Of a stretch of DNA of 5,027 nucleotides, positions 1 to 5,027 are shown piece by piece. The notes under the pieces were generated by a model. That model was given only the letters and a program-made list of their open reading frames with translations. It made no database searches and was not told the DNA's origin. A program made the position numbers and the translations under genes. This DNA is from Bordetella parapertussis (GTDB lineage: Bacteria; Pseudomonadota; Gammaproteobacteria; Burkholderiales; Burkholderiaceae_B): positions 1 through 5,027 of the forward strand of contig CAMEAW010000194.1 in NCBI GenBank assembly GCA_945911685.1, given 5' to 3'. Within the stretch, counting starts at the first letter, position 1, and each line of letters opens with the position of its first letter.

Positions 1-72
1 TTGAAACATTATCGCGACGAATTTGCGTACCACATTGAGCATAAGCGCTGTGTGGTGGCCCCCTATCTTTAA
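1..72 (+). CDS. nuoF: NuoF C-terminal end (NADH-quinone oxidoreductase subunit F), partial
   Basis: The first 24 codons of the window form an open frame from the left edge to a TAA at 70-72. They encode a tail containing YRDEFAYHIEHKRC and ending VVAPYL. This resembles the C-terminus of betaproteobacterial NuoF, the peripheral-arm subunit that binds NADH and FMN and carries cluster N3. None of those sites lies in this fragment, so the call rests on the tail sequence and on its position directly before nuoG in the conserved order. The frame opens with a TTG, which is an internal leucine codon at the window edge and not a start. The gap to nuoG is 15 nt, consistent with co-transcription. The rest of the gene is outside the window. 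Confidence 0.88.
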   Translation: MKHYRDEFAYHIEHKRCVVAPYL

Positions 73-80
73 GGTCTGGA
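70..80 (+). promoter_or_regulatory. Ribosome binding region of nuoG, overlapping the nuoF stop codon
   Basis: TAAGG at 70-74 matches the 5' half of the Shine-Dalgarno consensus and includes the nuoF stop codon TAA. A second weak match, GGA at 78-80, lies 7 nt before the ATG at 88. Neither is strong. Their position means a ribosome terminating on nuoF sits on the nuoG initiation region, which fits translational coupling (inference). Confidence 0.5.
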
Positions 81-87
81 CAAAGTT

Positions 88-2505
88 ATGGTTGAGTTAA
101 CCATCGACGGCAAGAAAGTCGAAGTGCAAGAAGGCAGTATGGTGATGCACGCCGCGCATAAGCTCGGTGTTTATGTGCCGCACTTCTGTTATCACAAAAA
201 ATTGACGATTGCGGCGAACTGCCGCATGTGCTTGGTTGAGGTCGAGAAAGCCCCAAAGGCGATGCCAGCTTGTGCCACGCCTGTGACCAACGGCATGGTG
301 GTGCACACCTGCTCAGAGCGCGCCATCGCCGCTCAAAAAAGCGTCATGGAATTTTTGCTGATCAATCATCCGCTTGATTGCCCAATTTGCGACCAGGGCG
401 GCGAGTGTCAGTTGCAAGACGTGGCCGTGGGCTACGGCGGTTCAAGTTCGCGCTACCAAGAAGAAAAACGCGTGGTGTTTCACAAAGACATCGGCCCCTT
501 GGTATCAGCTGAAGAAATGTCGCGGTGCATTCATTGCACACGTTGTGTACGCTTTGGCCAAGAGATCGCCGGTGTGATGGAGCTTGGCATGATTGGCCGT
601 GGCGAGCACTCTGAGATCACCACTTTCGTGGGAAGCGCTGTCGAGTCAGAATTGTCGGGCAACATGATTGATCTGTGCCCAGTAGGCGCGTTGACTTCAA
701 AGCCTTTCAGATATCAGGCCCGCACCTGGGAGCTCGCGCGCCGACGCTCGGTGTCGCCGCATGACAGCTTGGGTGCAAACTTGGTCGTGCAGGTTAAGGG
801 TGATCAAGTCATTCGCGTCGTGCCTTTCGAAAACGAAGAGGTCAACGAGTGTTGGATTAGTGACCGCGATCGTTTTTCGTACGAAGGCTTAAACGTCGAT
901 CGTCTGACCACCCCGATGGTGAAAGGCGCTGATGGACAGTGGCGTGAGGCCTCTTGGTCTGACGCCTTGCAGGCTGTGGCGCAGGGTTTGATGCAAGTGC
1001 GTGATGCCTCGGGTGCCGCACAAATTGGTGCGCTCGCGAGTGAATACGCGACGCTTGAAGAAATGGCCTTGCTTGCACGCGTCACGCGCGGCTTGGGATC
1101 TGAAAATATCGATTTTCGTTTGCGTCAAACCGATTCAGGTTTTGACGCAGCGCTGACGGGTGCGCCTTGGTTGGGCATGAATATCAACGCGCTCGATACA
1201 CTTGACCGCGTGTTGGTGGTGGGTGCGTTCTTGCGTAAAGATCATCCACTCATGGCGCAACGTTTGCGCCAGGCTGTCAAGCGCGGTACACAAGTGTCGT
1301 CGGTCGATACGGCCGCTGATGATCCACTCTTCAAAATCACTGCACGTGCAACAACCTTGCCAAGCGCCTTGGCAGATACGCTGGCTCAAGTGGCTGTGGC
1401 TTTAGCAAAAGCAAAGTCAAGCGAAATCCCGGCCGCGCTGTCTGCTGTTCAGCCAAGCGCTGCGGCAGAACAGATCGCGGCAAGTTTAGCCTCGGGCGAG
1501 CGCGTGGCAGTGCTGTTAGGCAGCACTGCGGTCAACGCACCCGATGCCTCGCGGATTGCAGCCCATGCACAGCTGATCGCGCAATTGGCCGCGGGCCAGT
1601 TAGGCTTTTTAACTGCTGGTGCCAATACTGTTGGCGGCTATCTGGCGGGTGCTGTGCCTGTCAACGGCGGCAAAACCGCGGCGGCGATGTTTGCCGAGCC
1701 GCTGAAGGCTTACGTGGTCTTGCATGCAGAGCCCTTGCTCGATGCCGATCAGGGCACACAAGCGCTTGCGGCGTTAAAGGCTGCACAGTTTGCCGTGGCG
1801 CTGACACCTTATGCAACGGGCGCACGCGAGTGGGCGCATGTGATGTTGCCGGTTTCACCGTTTACTGAAACTTCGGGTACGTTTGTAAATGCGCAAGGTT
1901 TGGCGCAAAGTTTTAAAGGCACGGTTGCACCAACCGGTCAAACTCGCCCCGGCTGGAAAGTCTTGCGCGTGCTGGGCAATGTATTGCATTTAGCTGGCTT
2001 TGACGACGAGTCATCCGAATCTGTGCGTGACGCAGTCATGTCGGGTGGCGTAGCGGGGCGTTTGTCCAATCAACTGCAGGGCGAGTTCAGTTCTGTGGCT
2101 GCAGGCAAGGCCTCGAGCGATAGCGGTTCACTGGTCTCTGCGACTTCAAATGGTCAGATGGCTGCTACGGCACAGGCCACTTCTGTCGGTAACGCTGCCA
2201 TGCAACTCGAACGTGTCACCGATGTGCCAATCTTTCGTACCGATGCGATGGTGCGTCGGGCGCAAGCCTTGCAAGACTCTGCCGCCTCGCGTGCACCTGT
2301 TGCACGCATGCATGCAAGCACGCTCGCACAGTTGGGCGTAGCGCAAGGCACGCAGGTGCTGGTTAAAGCGGCAACAGGGCAGGTGGTGTTGGCTGCCGAG
2401 CAAGACAATACGCTGGCGCCAGGTGCCGTACGGATTGCAGCGGGCTTTGAGCAAACCGCTGCCCTGGGTGGTGCTTTTGGACAACTTAGCGTGGAGCGTG
2501 CCTGA
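88..2505 (+). CDS. nuoG: NADH-quinone oxidoreductase subunit G (complex I iron-sulfur subunit)
   Basis: NuoG is the largest peripheral-arm subunit of complex I and passes electrons from NuoF along its iron-sulfur clusters. The 805-residue protein starts with a 2Fe-2S ferredoxin-like domain whose N1b ligands are Cys34, Cys45, Cys48 and Cys62. The N5 ligands follow (His94, Cys98, Cys101, Cys107), then the N4 ligands (Cys147, Cys150, Cys153, Cys197). From about residue 214 it has the molybdopterin-oxidoreductase-like fold, which holds no cofactor in complex I. The N7 ligand set known from E. coli is missing: only Cys255 is left. Residues 275-640 are alanine-rich, residues about 660-706 are low complexity rich in Ser, Ala, Gly and Thr, and a C-terminal beta-rich domain follows (about 720-805). 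Length is at the long end for the family. The ATG at 88 is the only ATG, GTG or TTG between the in-frame nuoF stop and the conserved N-terminus. The stop overlaps the nuoH start by one base. Confidence 0.98.
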   Translation: MVELTIDGKKVEVQEGSMVMHAAHKLGVYVPHFCYHKKLTIAANCRMCLVEVEKAPKAMPACATPVTNGMVVHTCSERAIAAQKSVMEFLLINHPLDCPICDQGGECQLQDVAVGYGGSSSRYQEEKRVVFHKDIGPLVSAEEMSRCIHCTRCVRFGQEIAGVMELGMIGRGEHSEITTFVGSAVESELSGNMIDLCPVGALTSKPFRYQARTWELARRRSVSPHDSLGANLVVQVKGDQVIRVVPFENEEVNECWISDRDRFSYEGLNVDRLTTPMVKGADGQWREASWSDALQAVAQGLMQVRDASGAAQIGALASEYATLEEMALLARVTRGLGSENIDFRLRQTDSGFDAALTGAPWLGMNINALDTLDRVLVVGAFLRKDHPLMAQRLRQAVKRGTQVSSVDTAADDPLFKITARATTLPSALADTLAQVAVALAKAKSSEIPAALSAVQPSAAAEQIAASLASGERVAVLLGSTAVNAPDASRIAAHAQLIAQLAAGQLGFLTAGANTVGGYLAGAVPVNGGKTAAAMFAEPLKAYVVLHAEPLLDADQGTQALAALKAAQFAVALTPYATGAREWAHVMLPVSPFTETSGTFVNAQGLAQSFKGTVAPTGQTRPGWKVLRVLGNVLHLAGFDDESSESVRDAVMSGGVAGRLSNQLQGEFSSVAAGKASSDSGSLVSATSNGQMAATAQATSVGNAAMQLERVTDVPIFRTDAMVRRAQALQDSAASRAPVARMHASTLAQLGVAQGTQVLVKAATGQVVLAAEQDNTLAPGAVRIAAGFEQTAALGGAFGQLSVERA
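1341..1374. repeat. Palindrome plus adjacent 7-bp hairpin inside nuoG
   Basis: TGCACGTGCA at 1341-1350 is a perfect 10-bp palindrome. Eight bases after it ends, TGCCAAG (1358-1364) and CTTGGCA (1368-1374) form a perfect 7-bp inverted repeat around the 3-nt loop CGC, which a T-G wobble could extend by one pair. Both lie in the weakly conserved, alanine-rich middle of nuoG. No T-run follows, so this is not a terminator. A function is not shown; it may be chance. Confidence 0.4.
1507..1529. repeat. Perfect 9-bp inverted repeat (hairpin) inside nuoG
   Basis: GCAGTGCTG at 1507-1515 is the exact reverse complement of CAGCACTGC at 1521-1529, with the loop TTAGG between. In RNA the stem could gain a U-G pair, leaving a three-base loop. 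It lies in codons for a Val-Leu-Leu-Gly-Ser-Thr-Ala stretch of NuoG. No T-run follows, so a rho-independent terminator is unlikely. The structure is directly visible; any role in mRNA stability or translation is inference. Confidence 0.5.
2493..2496 (+). promoter_or_regulatory. Ribosome binding site of nuoH, inside the end of nuoG
   Basis: GGAG lies 8 nt before the nuoH ATG at 2505, within the last codons of nuoG. It supports the ATG that shares its A with the nuoG stop (TGATG), a typical termination-reinitiation junction. Confidence 0.65.
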
Positions 2506-3578
2506 TGCAGTGGCTAAACGTTCTTGAAACGTACGGGGTCGACTTGCTGGGCCCAACCGTATGGCTGGTGCTGTGGACACTGGTCAAAATTCTGGTCATC
2601 GCGGTACCCATCATTTTGTGCGTTGCCTACCTGACGTACTGGGAACGCAAGATGATCGGCTTCATGCACGTGCGTCTGGGCCCAAATCGGGTGGGTTTCA
2701 AAGGTCTGTTACAGCCTTTCGCTGACGTCTTCAAATTGTTGACGAAAGAAGTCATCGTGCCGAGCCAGGCGAACAAGATTTTGTTTATCTTGGCACCTGT
2801 CGTGACCTTGATGCCAGCCTTGGCAGCATGGGCTGTGGTGCCCTTTGGCCCTGAACTTGTCTTGGCCAACGTCAATGCGGGTTTGCTGTACGTGATGGCG
2901 ATCACCTCGATCGGCGTCTACGGCGTGATCGTCGCGGGCTGGGCATCAAATTCTAAATATGCATTTTTGGCATCGATGCGTGCCTCGGCACAAATGTTGT
3001 CTTACGAACTCGCGATTGGTTTTGTTTTGGTGACAGTGCTGTTGGTATCGGGTAGTTTGAACATGTCCGAAATCGTCAATGTGCAAACGCGCGGTTGGTT
3101 TGCCGATCACGGTATCAACTTCATGTCCTGGAACTGGCTGCCGCTATTGCCTTTGTTTGTGATCTATGTGATCTCGGCTGTTGCCGAAACCAATCGTCAT
3201 CCGTTTGACGTGGTTGAAGGCGAATCTGAAATCGTTGCAGGTCACATGGTTGAGTACTCAGGGATGGCGTTTGCGCTGTTTTTCTTGGGCGAATACGCCA
3301 ACATGATTTTCTTATCATGCATGGCTGCGATTATGTTCTTAGGCGGCTGGGCCGCACCGATCGAACTTGCCCCACTGACTTGGGTGCCAGGCTGGTTGTG
3401 GCTAGGCCTTAAAACTTTCGTGGTGGTTTCTCTGTTCATCTGGTTTCGCGCGTCGTTTCCGCGTTATCGGTACGACCAGATCATGCGTCTGGGCTGGAAG
3501 ATCTTCATTCCGCTCACAGGTGTGTGGCTGGTGGTGGTGGCGATCTGGATGCAGACGCCTTGGAACATCTGGAAATAA
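2505..3578 (+). CDS. nuoH: NADH-quinone oxidoreductase subunit H (quinone-chamber membrane subunit)
   Basis: NuoH (ND1 family) is the membrane subunit that meets the peripheral arm and forms much of the quinone-binding chamber and the start of the proton channel. The 357-residue protein shows about eight hydrophobic segments, roughly residues 17-44, 93-113, 124-148, 165-185, 209-226, 252-280, 298-314 and 331-349. Family signatures are all present: [20 protein letters not shown] at 45-64, [11 protein letters not shown] at 159-169, and the acidic loop [16 protein letters not shown] at 227-242 with Glu228, Asp235, Glu238, Glu240 and Glu242, which is linked to quinone reduction and proton coupling in the family. 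The C-terminal [18 protein letters not shown] (315-332) is also typical. The His in NRHPFD replaces an Ala common in other phyla and fits betaproteobacteria. The protein is longer than the E. coli one (about 325 residues). Its start overlaps the nuoG stop by one base, with GGAG 8 nt upstream. Confidence 0.98.
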   Translation: MQWLNVLETYGVDLLGPTVWLVLWTLVKILVIAVPIILCVAYLTYWERKMIGFMHVRLGPNRVGFKGLLQPFADVFKLLTKEVIVPSQANKILFILAPVVTLMPALAAWAVVPFGPELVLANVNAGLLYVMAITSIGVYGVIVAGWASNSKYAFLASMRASAQMLSYELAIGFVLVTVLLVSGSLNMSEIVNVQTRGWFADHGINFMSWNWLPLLPLFVIYVISAVAETNRHPFDVVEGESEIVAGHMVEYSGMAFALFFLGEYANMIFLSCMAAIMFLGGWAAPIELAPLTWVPGWLWLGLKTFVVVSLFIWFRASFPRYRYDQIMRLGWKIFIPLTGVWLVVVAIWMQTPWNIWK

Positions 3579-3592
3579 GCTCGGCTAGACAG

Positions 3593-3598
3593 AAAAGG
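3593..3598 (+). promoter_or_regulatory. Ribosome binding site of nuoI
   Basis: AAAAGG lies 5 nt before the ATG at 3604, in the 25-nt gap between nuoH and nuoI. Another ATG at 3600 is out of frame, only 1 nt from this site, and closes after five codons, so 3604 is the real start. The N-terminus [10 protein letters not shown] agrees with the family. Confidence 0.65.
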
Positions 3599-3603
3599 CA
3601 TGT

Positions 3604-4092
3604 ATGGAAGCGATTAAAGATTTTTTTGGCAGTTTGATGCTGCTTGAATTACTCAAAGGCATGAAGCTGACGGGTAAGTATTTTTTCAAGCGCAAGATCA
3701 CTTTGCGGTATCCGCTTGAAAAAACACCACAGTCACCACGGTTTCGTGGCTTGCATGCCTTGCGTCGTTATCCAAACGGCGAAGAGCGTTGCATTGCCTG
3801 CAAACTGTGCGAGGCTGTTTGCCCAGCCCTGGCTATCACGATCGAATCTGAACAGCGTGAAGATGGCTCGCGCCGTACGACGCGTTATGACATCGATTTA
3901 ACCAAATGTATTTTTTGCGGTTTTTGCGAAGAAAGCTGCCCAGTCGATTCAATTGTTGAAACGCATATTCACGAGTACCACGGTGAAAAGCGCGGTGATT
4001 TGTATTTCACAAAAGACATGTTGTTGGCGGTGGGTGATCGCTACGAAGAAGATATCGCCCGCAATCGCGCAATTGACGCGCCTTATCGTTGA
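3604..4092 (+). CDS. nuoI: NADH-quinone oxidoreductase subunit I (two 4Fe-4S ferredoxin-type subunit)
   Basis: NuoI (TYKY/NDUFS8 family) carries clusters N6a and N6b, which relay electrons between NuoG and cluster N2 on NuoB, next to the membrane surface. The 162-residue protein has two CxxCxxCxxxCP motifs: Cys63, Cys66, Cys69 and Cys73, then Cys102, Cys105, Cys108 and Cys112. As in other 8Fe ferredoxins, the fourth Cys of each motif is expected to ligate the opposite cluster. The N-terminal segment (about 1-35, amphipathic then basic, KRKITLRYP) is the part that lies along NuoH in known structures. Length is normal for the family, and the conserved [15 protein letters not shown] motif (123-137) follows the second cluster site. 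All eight ligands are present, so it should be functional. It sits 25 nt after nuoH and 22 nt before nuoJ. Confidence 0.98.
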   Translation: MEAIKDFFGSLMLLELLKGMKLTGKYFFKRKITLRYPLEKTPQSPRFRGLHALRRYPNGEERCIACKLCEAVCPALAITIESEQREDGSRRTTRYDIDLTKCIFCGFCEESCPVDSIVETHIHEYHGEKRGDLYFTKDMLLAVGDRYEEDIARNRAIDAPYR

Positions 4093-4099
4093 TATGGCC

Positions 4100-4104
4100 G
4101 AGGT
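4100..4104 (+). promoter_or_regulatory. Probable ribosome binding site of nuoJ
   Basis: GAGGT lies 10 nt before the ATG at 4115 and 13 nt before a second in-frame ATG at 4118. The spacing is slightly long for the first and poor for the second, so it mildly favours 4115. A purine-rich AAAAGAA directly before the ATG may also contribute. Confidence 0.45.
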
Positions 4105-4114
4105 CTGAAAAGAA

Positions 4115-4732
4115 ATGATGTTTACAACTATTCTGTTCTACGTGTTGGCCTTGGTGTTGGTGGTGGCGGCGTTTCGCGTCATTACCGCGTCAAGCCCGGT
4201 CACTGCTGTGCTGCATTTAATTTTGGCGTTTGCAAATGCTGCCATGATCTGGATGCTGCTGGGCGCCGAGTTTTTGGCCTTGCTGCTCGTGCTGGTGTAT
4301 GTTGGTGCGGTGATGGTGTTGTTCTTGTTTGTCGTGATGATGCTTGATGTCAAGATGGAAGGGCTTCGCACCGAGATCAAGACCTATTTGCCCTTGGGTC
4401 TGGTCGTTGGTTTGATCATGGTGGCCGAGATGTCATTTGTGTTGGCAACGTCTTGGGGGCAGGTTGGCCCAGCGGCCGACATGGGTACCGATTACAACAA
4501 CGCTCGCACCTTGGGCGAGGCGATGTACACCGAATATGCCTATGCGGTCGAAATCGGTGCCGTGCTCTTGTTGGTCGGCATGATTGCCGCGATTTCGTTA
4601 ACCCTGCGCAAACGTCGCGACGTGAAATATAACGATCCAGGTGCTTCGGTGCGTGTGCGTGCCAAAGATCGGGTGCGTTTGGTCAAGATGCCAAGTCAAG
4701 AGGCTGTAAACGCCAAAGGAGATCAGCCATGA
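4115..4732 (+). CDS. nuoJ: NADH-quinone oxidoreductase subunit J (membrane subunit, ND6 family)
   Basis: NuoJ is a small membrane subunit between the quinone module and the antiporter-like subunits. Its third helix changes conformation in known structures and couples quinone chemistry to proton pumping. The 205-residue protein shows five hydrophobic segments, about residues 3-24, 29-50, 54-78, 91-112 and 144-165. Helix 3 contains the family hallmark [19 protein letters not shown] (59-77), with Tyr62 and Gly64 at the position of the pi-bulge seen in homologues. The C-terminal 40 residues are polar and basic ([12 protein letters not shown] then [13 protein letters not shown]), typical of proteobacterial NuoJ and probably cytoplasmic. 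Two tandem ATGs (4115 and 4118) leave the first residue uncertain; the longer form is given because its spacing to GAGGT is better. The stop TGA overlaps the nuoK start. Confidence 0.97.
   Translation: MMFTTILFYVLALVLVVAAFRVITASSPVTAVLHLILAFANAAMIWMLLGAEFLALLLVLVYVGAVMVLFLFVVMMLDVKMEGLRTEIKTYLPLGLVVGLIMVAEMSFVLATSWGQVGPAADMGTDYNNARTLGEAMYTEYAYAVEIGAVLLLVGMIAAISLTLRKRRDVKYNDPGASVRVRAKDRVRLVKMPSQEAVNAKGDQP
4715..4721 (+). promoter_or_regulatory. Strong ribosome binding site of nuoK, inside the end of nuoJ
   Basis: AAAGGAG is the best Shine-Dalgarno match in the window. It lies 7 nt before the ATG at 4729 and 10 nt before the in-frame ATG at 4732. It overlaps the last codons of nuoJ (Lys-Gly-Asp), so nuoK has its own strong ribosome entry as well as coupling through the overlapping stop. 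Confidence 0.75.
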
Positions 4733-5027
4733 TGACCTTGACCCTGCCACACTTTTTAGTGCTGGGTGCCATTTTGTTTGCGATTGGCGTCTTCGGGATT
4801 TTTTTGAATCGTCGCAACCTGATTGTGTTGCTGATGTCGGTTGAGTTAATGCTGTTAGCCGTCAATATGAACTTTGTGGCCTTTTCAACCTGGATGGGCG
4901 ATGCGGCAGGGCAGGTGTTCGTGTTCTTTATTTTGACGGTTGCGGCCGCCGAGGCTGCAATTGGTCTGGCGATTTTAGTGCTGCTCTTCCGTAACCTCAA
5001 CACCATTAACGTAGACGAACTTGATAG
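4729..5027 (+). CDS. nuoK: NADH-quinone oxidoreductase subunit K (membrane subunit, ND4L family), 3' end cut by window
   Basis: NuoK is a three-helix membrane subunit that carries two buried glutamates on the hydrophilic axis of the proton-pumping arm. The open frame runs from ATG 4729 to the window edge: 99 full codons plus two bases (AG) of the next. Helices lie at about residues 8-26, 32-53 and 63-87. Counting from the first Met, Glu39 (in [13 protein letters not shown]) and Glu75 (in [14 protein letters not shown]) match by context and 36-residue spacing the essential Glu36 and Glu72 of E. coli NuoK. NuoK proteins are usually 100-102 residues, so only a few codons should be missing. ATGs at 4729 and 4732 are both in frame. 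The first gives a 4-nt ATGA overlap with nuoJ and the better spacing; the second gives the MTLTL start I expect from homologues. The letters TAG at 5025-5027 are out of frame, so this is not a stop. Confidence 0.96.
   Translation, partial: MMTLTLPHFLVLGAILFAIGVFGIFLNRRNLIVLLMSVELMLLAVNMNFVAFSTWMGDAAGQVFVFFILTVAAAEAAIGLAILVLLFRNLNTINVDELD

Noticed and set aside
804..1128. Three overlapping - strand open frames inside nuoG
   Set aside because: They overlap each other and the conserved NuoG reading frame, and none resembles a known protein.
2306..2315. GCATGCATGC palindrome in nuoG
   Set aside because: It encodes Arg-Met-His-Ala in frame, is only 10 bp of alternating GCAT, and has no second copy or neighbouring site that would suggest an operator or recombination site.
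2146..2580. 144-residue open frame on the - strand across the nuoG/nuoH junction
   Set aside because: It lies wholly opposite two clearly conserved genes, its translation shows no recognisable family, and its composition looks like a reverse-frame shadow of alanine-rich coding sequence.
3530..3542. GTGGTGGTGG-type tandem repeats in nuoH, with similar runs in nuoJ (4154-4167)
   Set aside because: They are runs of valine codons in transmembrane helices, explained by protein composition and not by a repeat element.
3579..3603. Possible terminator or promoter in the nuoH-nuoI gap
   Set aside because: The 25-nt gap has no inverted repeat and no room for a promoter; it holds only the nuoI ribosome binding site.
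3600..3617. Five-codon ATG-initiated mini-ORF overlapping the nuoI start
   Set aside because: Its ATG is only 1 nt from the Shine-Dalgarno sequence, too close for efficient initiation, and the ATG at 3604 matches the NuoI family start.
4683..5006. 107-residue open frame on the - strand opposite the end of nuoJ and nuoK
   Set aside because: It is antisense to conserved nuoK, and its Ile/Lys/Thr/Ala-rich translation mirrors the hydrophobic codons of the sense strand.
5025..5027. TAG at the window edge as a nuoK stop
   Set aside because: In the nuoK frame these bases split as GAT AG; the protein is expected to continue for a few more residues beyond the window.

Overview
This window is a continuous stretch of a bacterial respiratory complex I operon (NDH-1, NADH:ubiquinone oxidoreductase). 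All genes are on the + strand, in the standard order nuoF (last 24 codons), nuoG, nuoH, nuoI, nuoJ, nuoK (5' part, lacking only its last few codons). Every gene is intact within the window and non-coding sequence is almost absent: gaps are 15, 25 and 22 nt, and two junctions overlap by 1 to 4 nt. There is no stretch over 300 bases without a gene, and I see no RNA gene, mobile element, CRISPR array, promoter or intrinsic terminator.

The organism looks like a betaproteobacterium of the order Burkholderiales, with an Alcaligenaceae/Bordetella-like flavour. The reasons are the NuoG without N7 cluster ligands but with a retained [15 protein letters not shown] motif, the NuoH signature [16 protein letters not shown], and the very Bordetella-like NuoI. 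G+C content looks moderate, around the mid-50s percent by eye. The taxonomic call rests on remembered family sequences, not on a search.

Region by region: 1-72 is the C-terminal tail of NuoF, the NADH/FMN subunit. 88-2505 is NuoG, which takes electrons from NuoF and carries the N1b, N5 and N4 clusters. 2505-3578 is NuoH, the membrane subunit that forms much of the quinone chamber. 3604-4092 is NuoI, with clusters N6a and N6b, which relays electrons towards N2 and quinone. 4115-4732 is NuoJ and 4729-5027 is NuoK, small membrane subunits next to the quinone module and the antiporter-like subunits. Together the genes describe the path from NADH oxidation through the iron-sulfur chain to quinone reduction and the start of the proton-pumping arm. 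Promoter, terminator, nuoA-E and nuoL-N presumably lie outside the window.

I looked for a novel system and did not find one. The remaining observations are modest: loss of the N7 cluster ligands, a low-complexity insert in NuoG, a few perfect inverted repeats inside the nuoG coding sequence, and translational-coupling architecture at the junctions.
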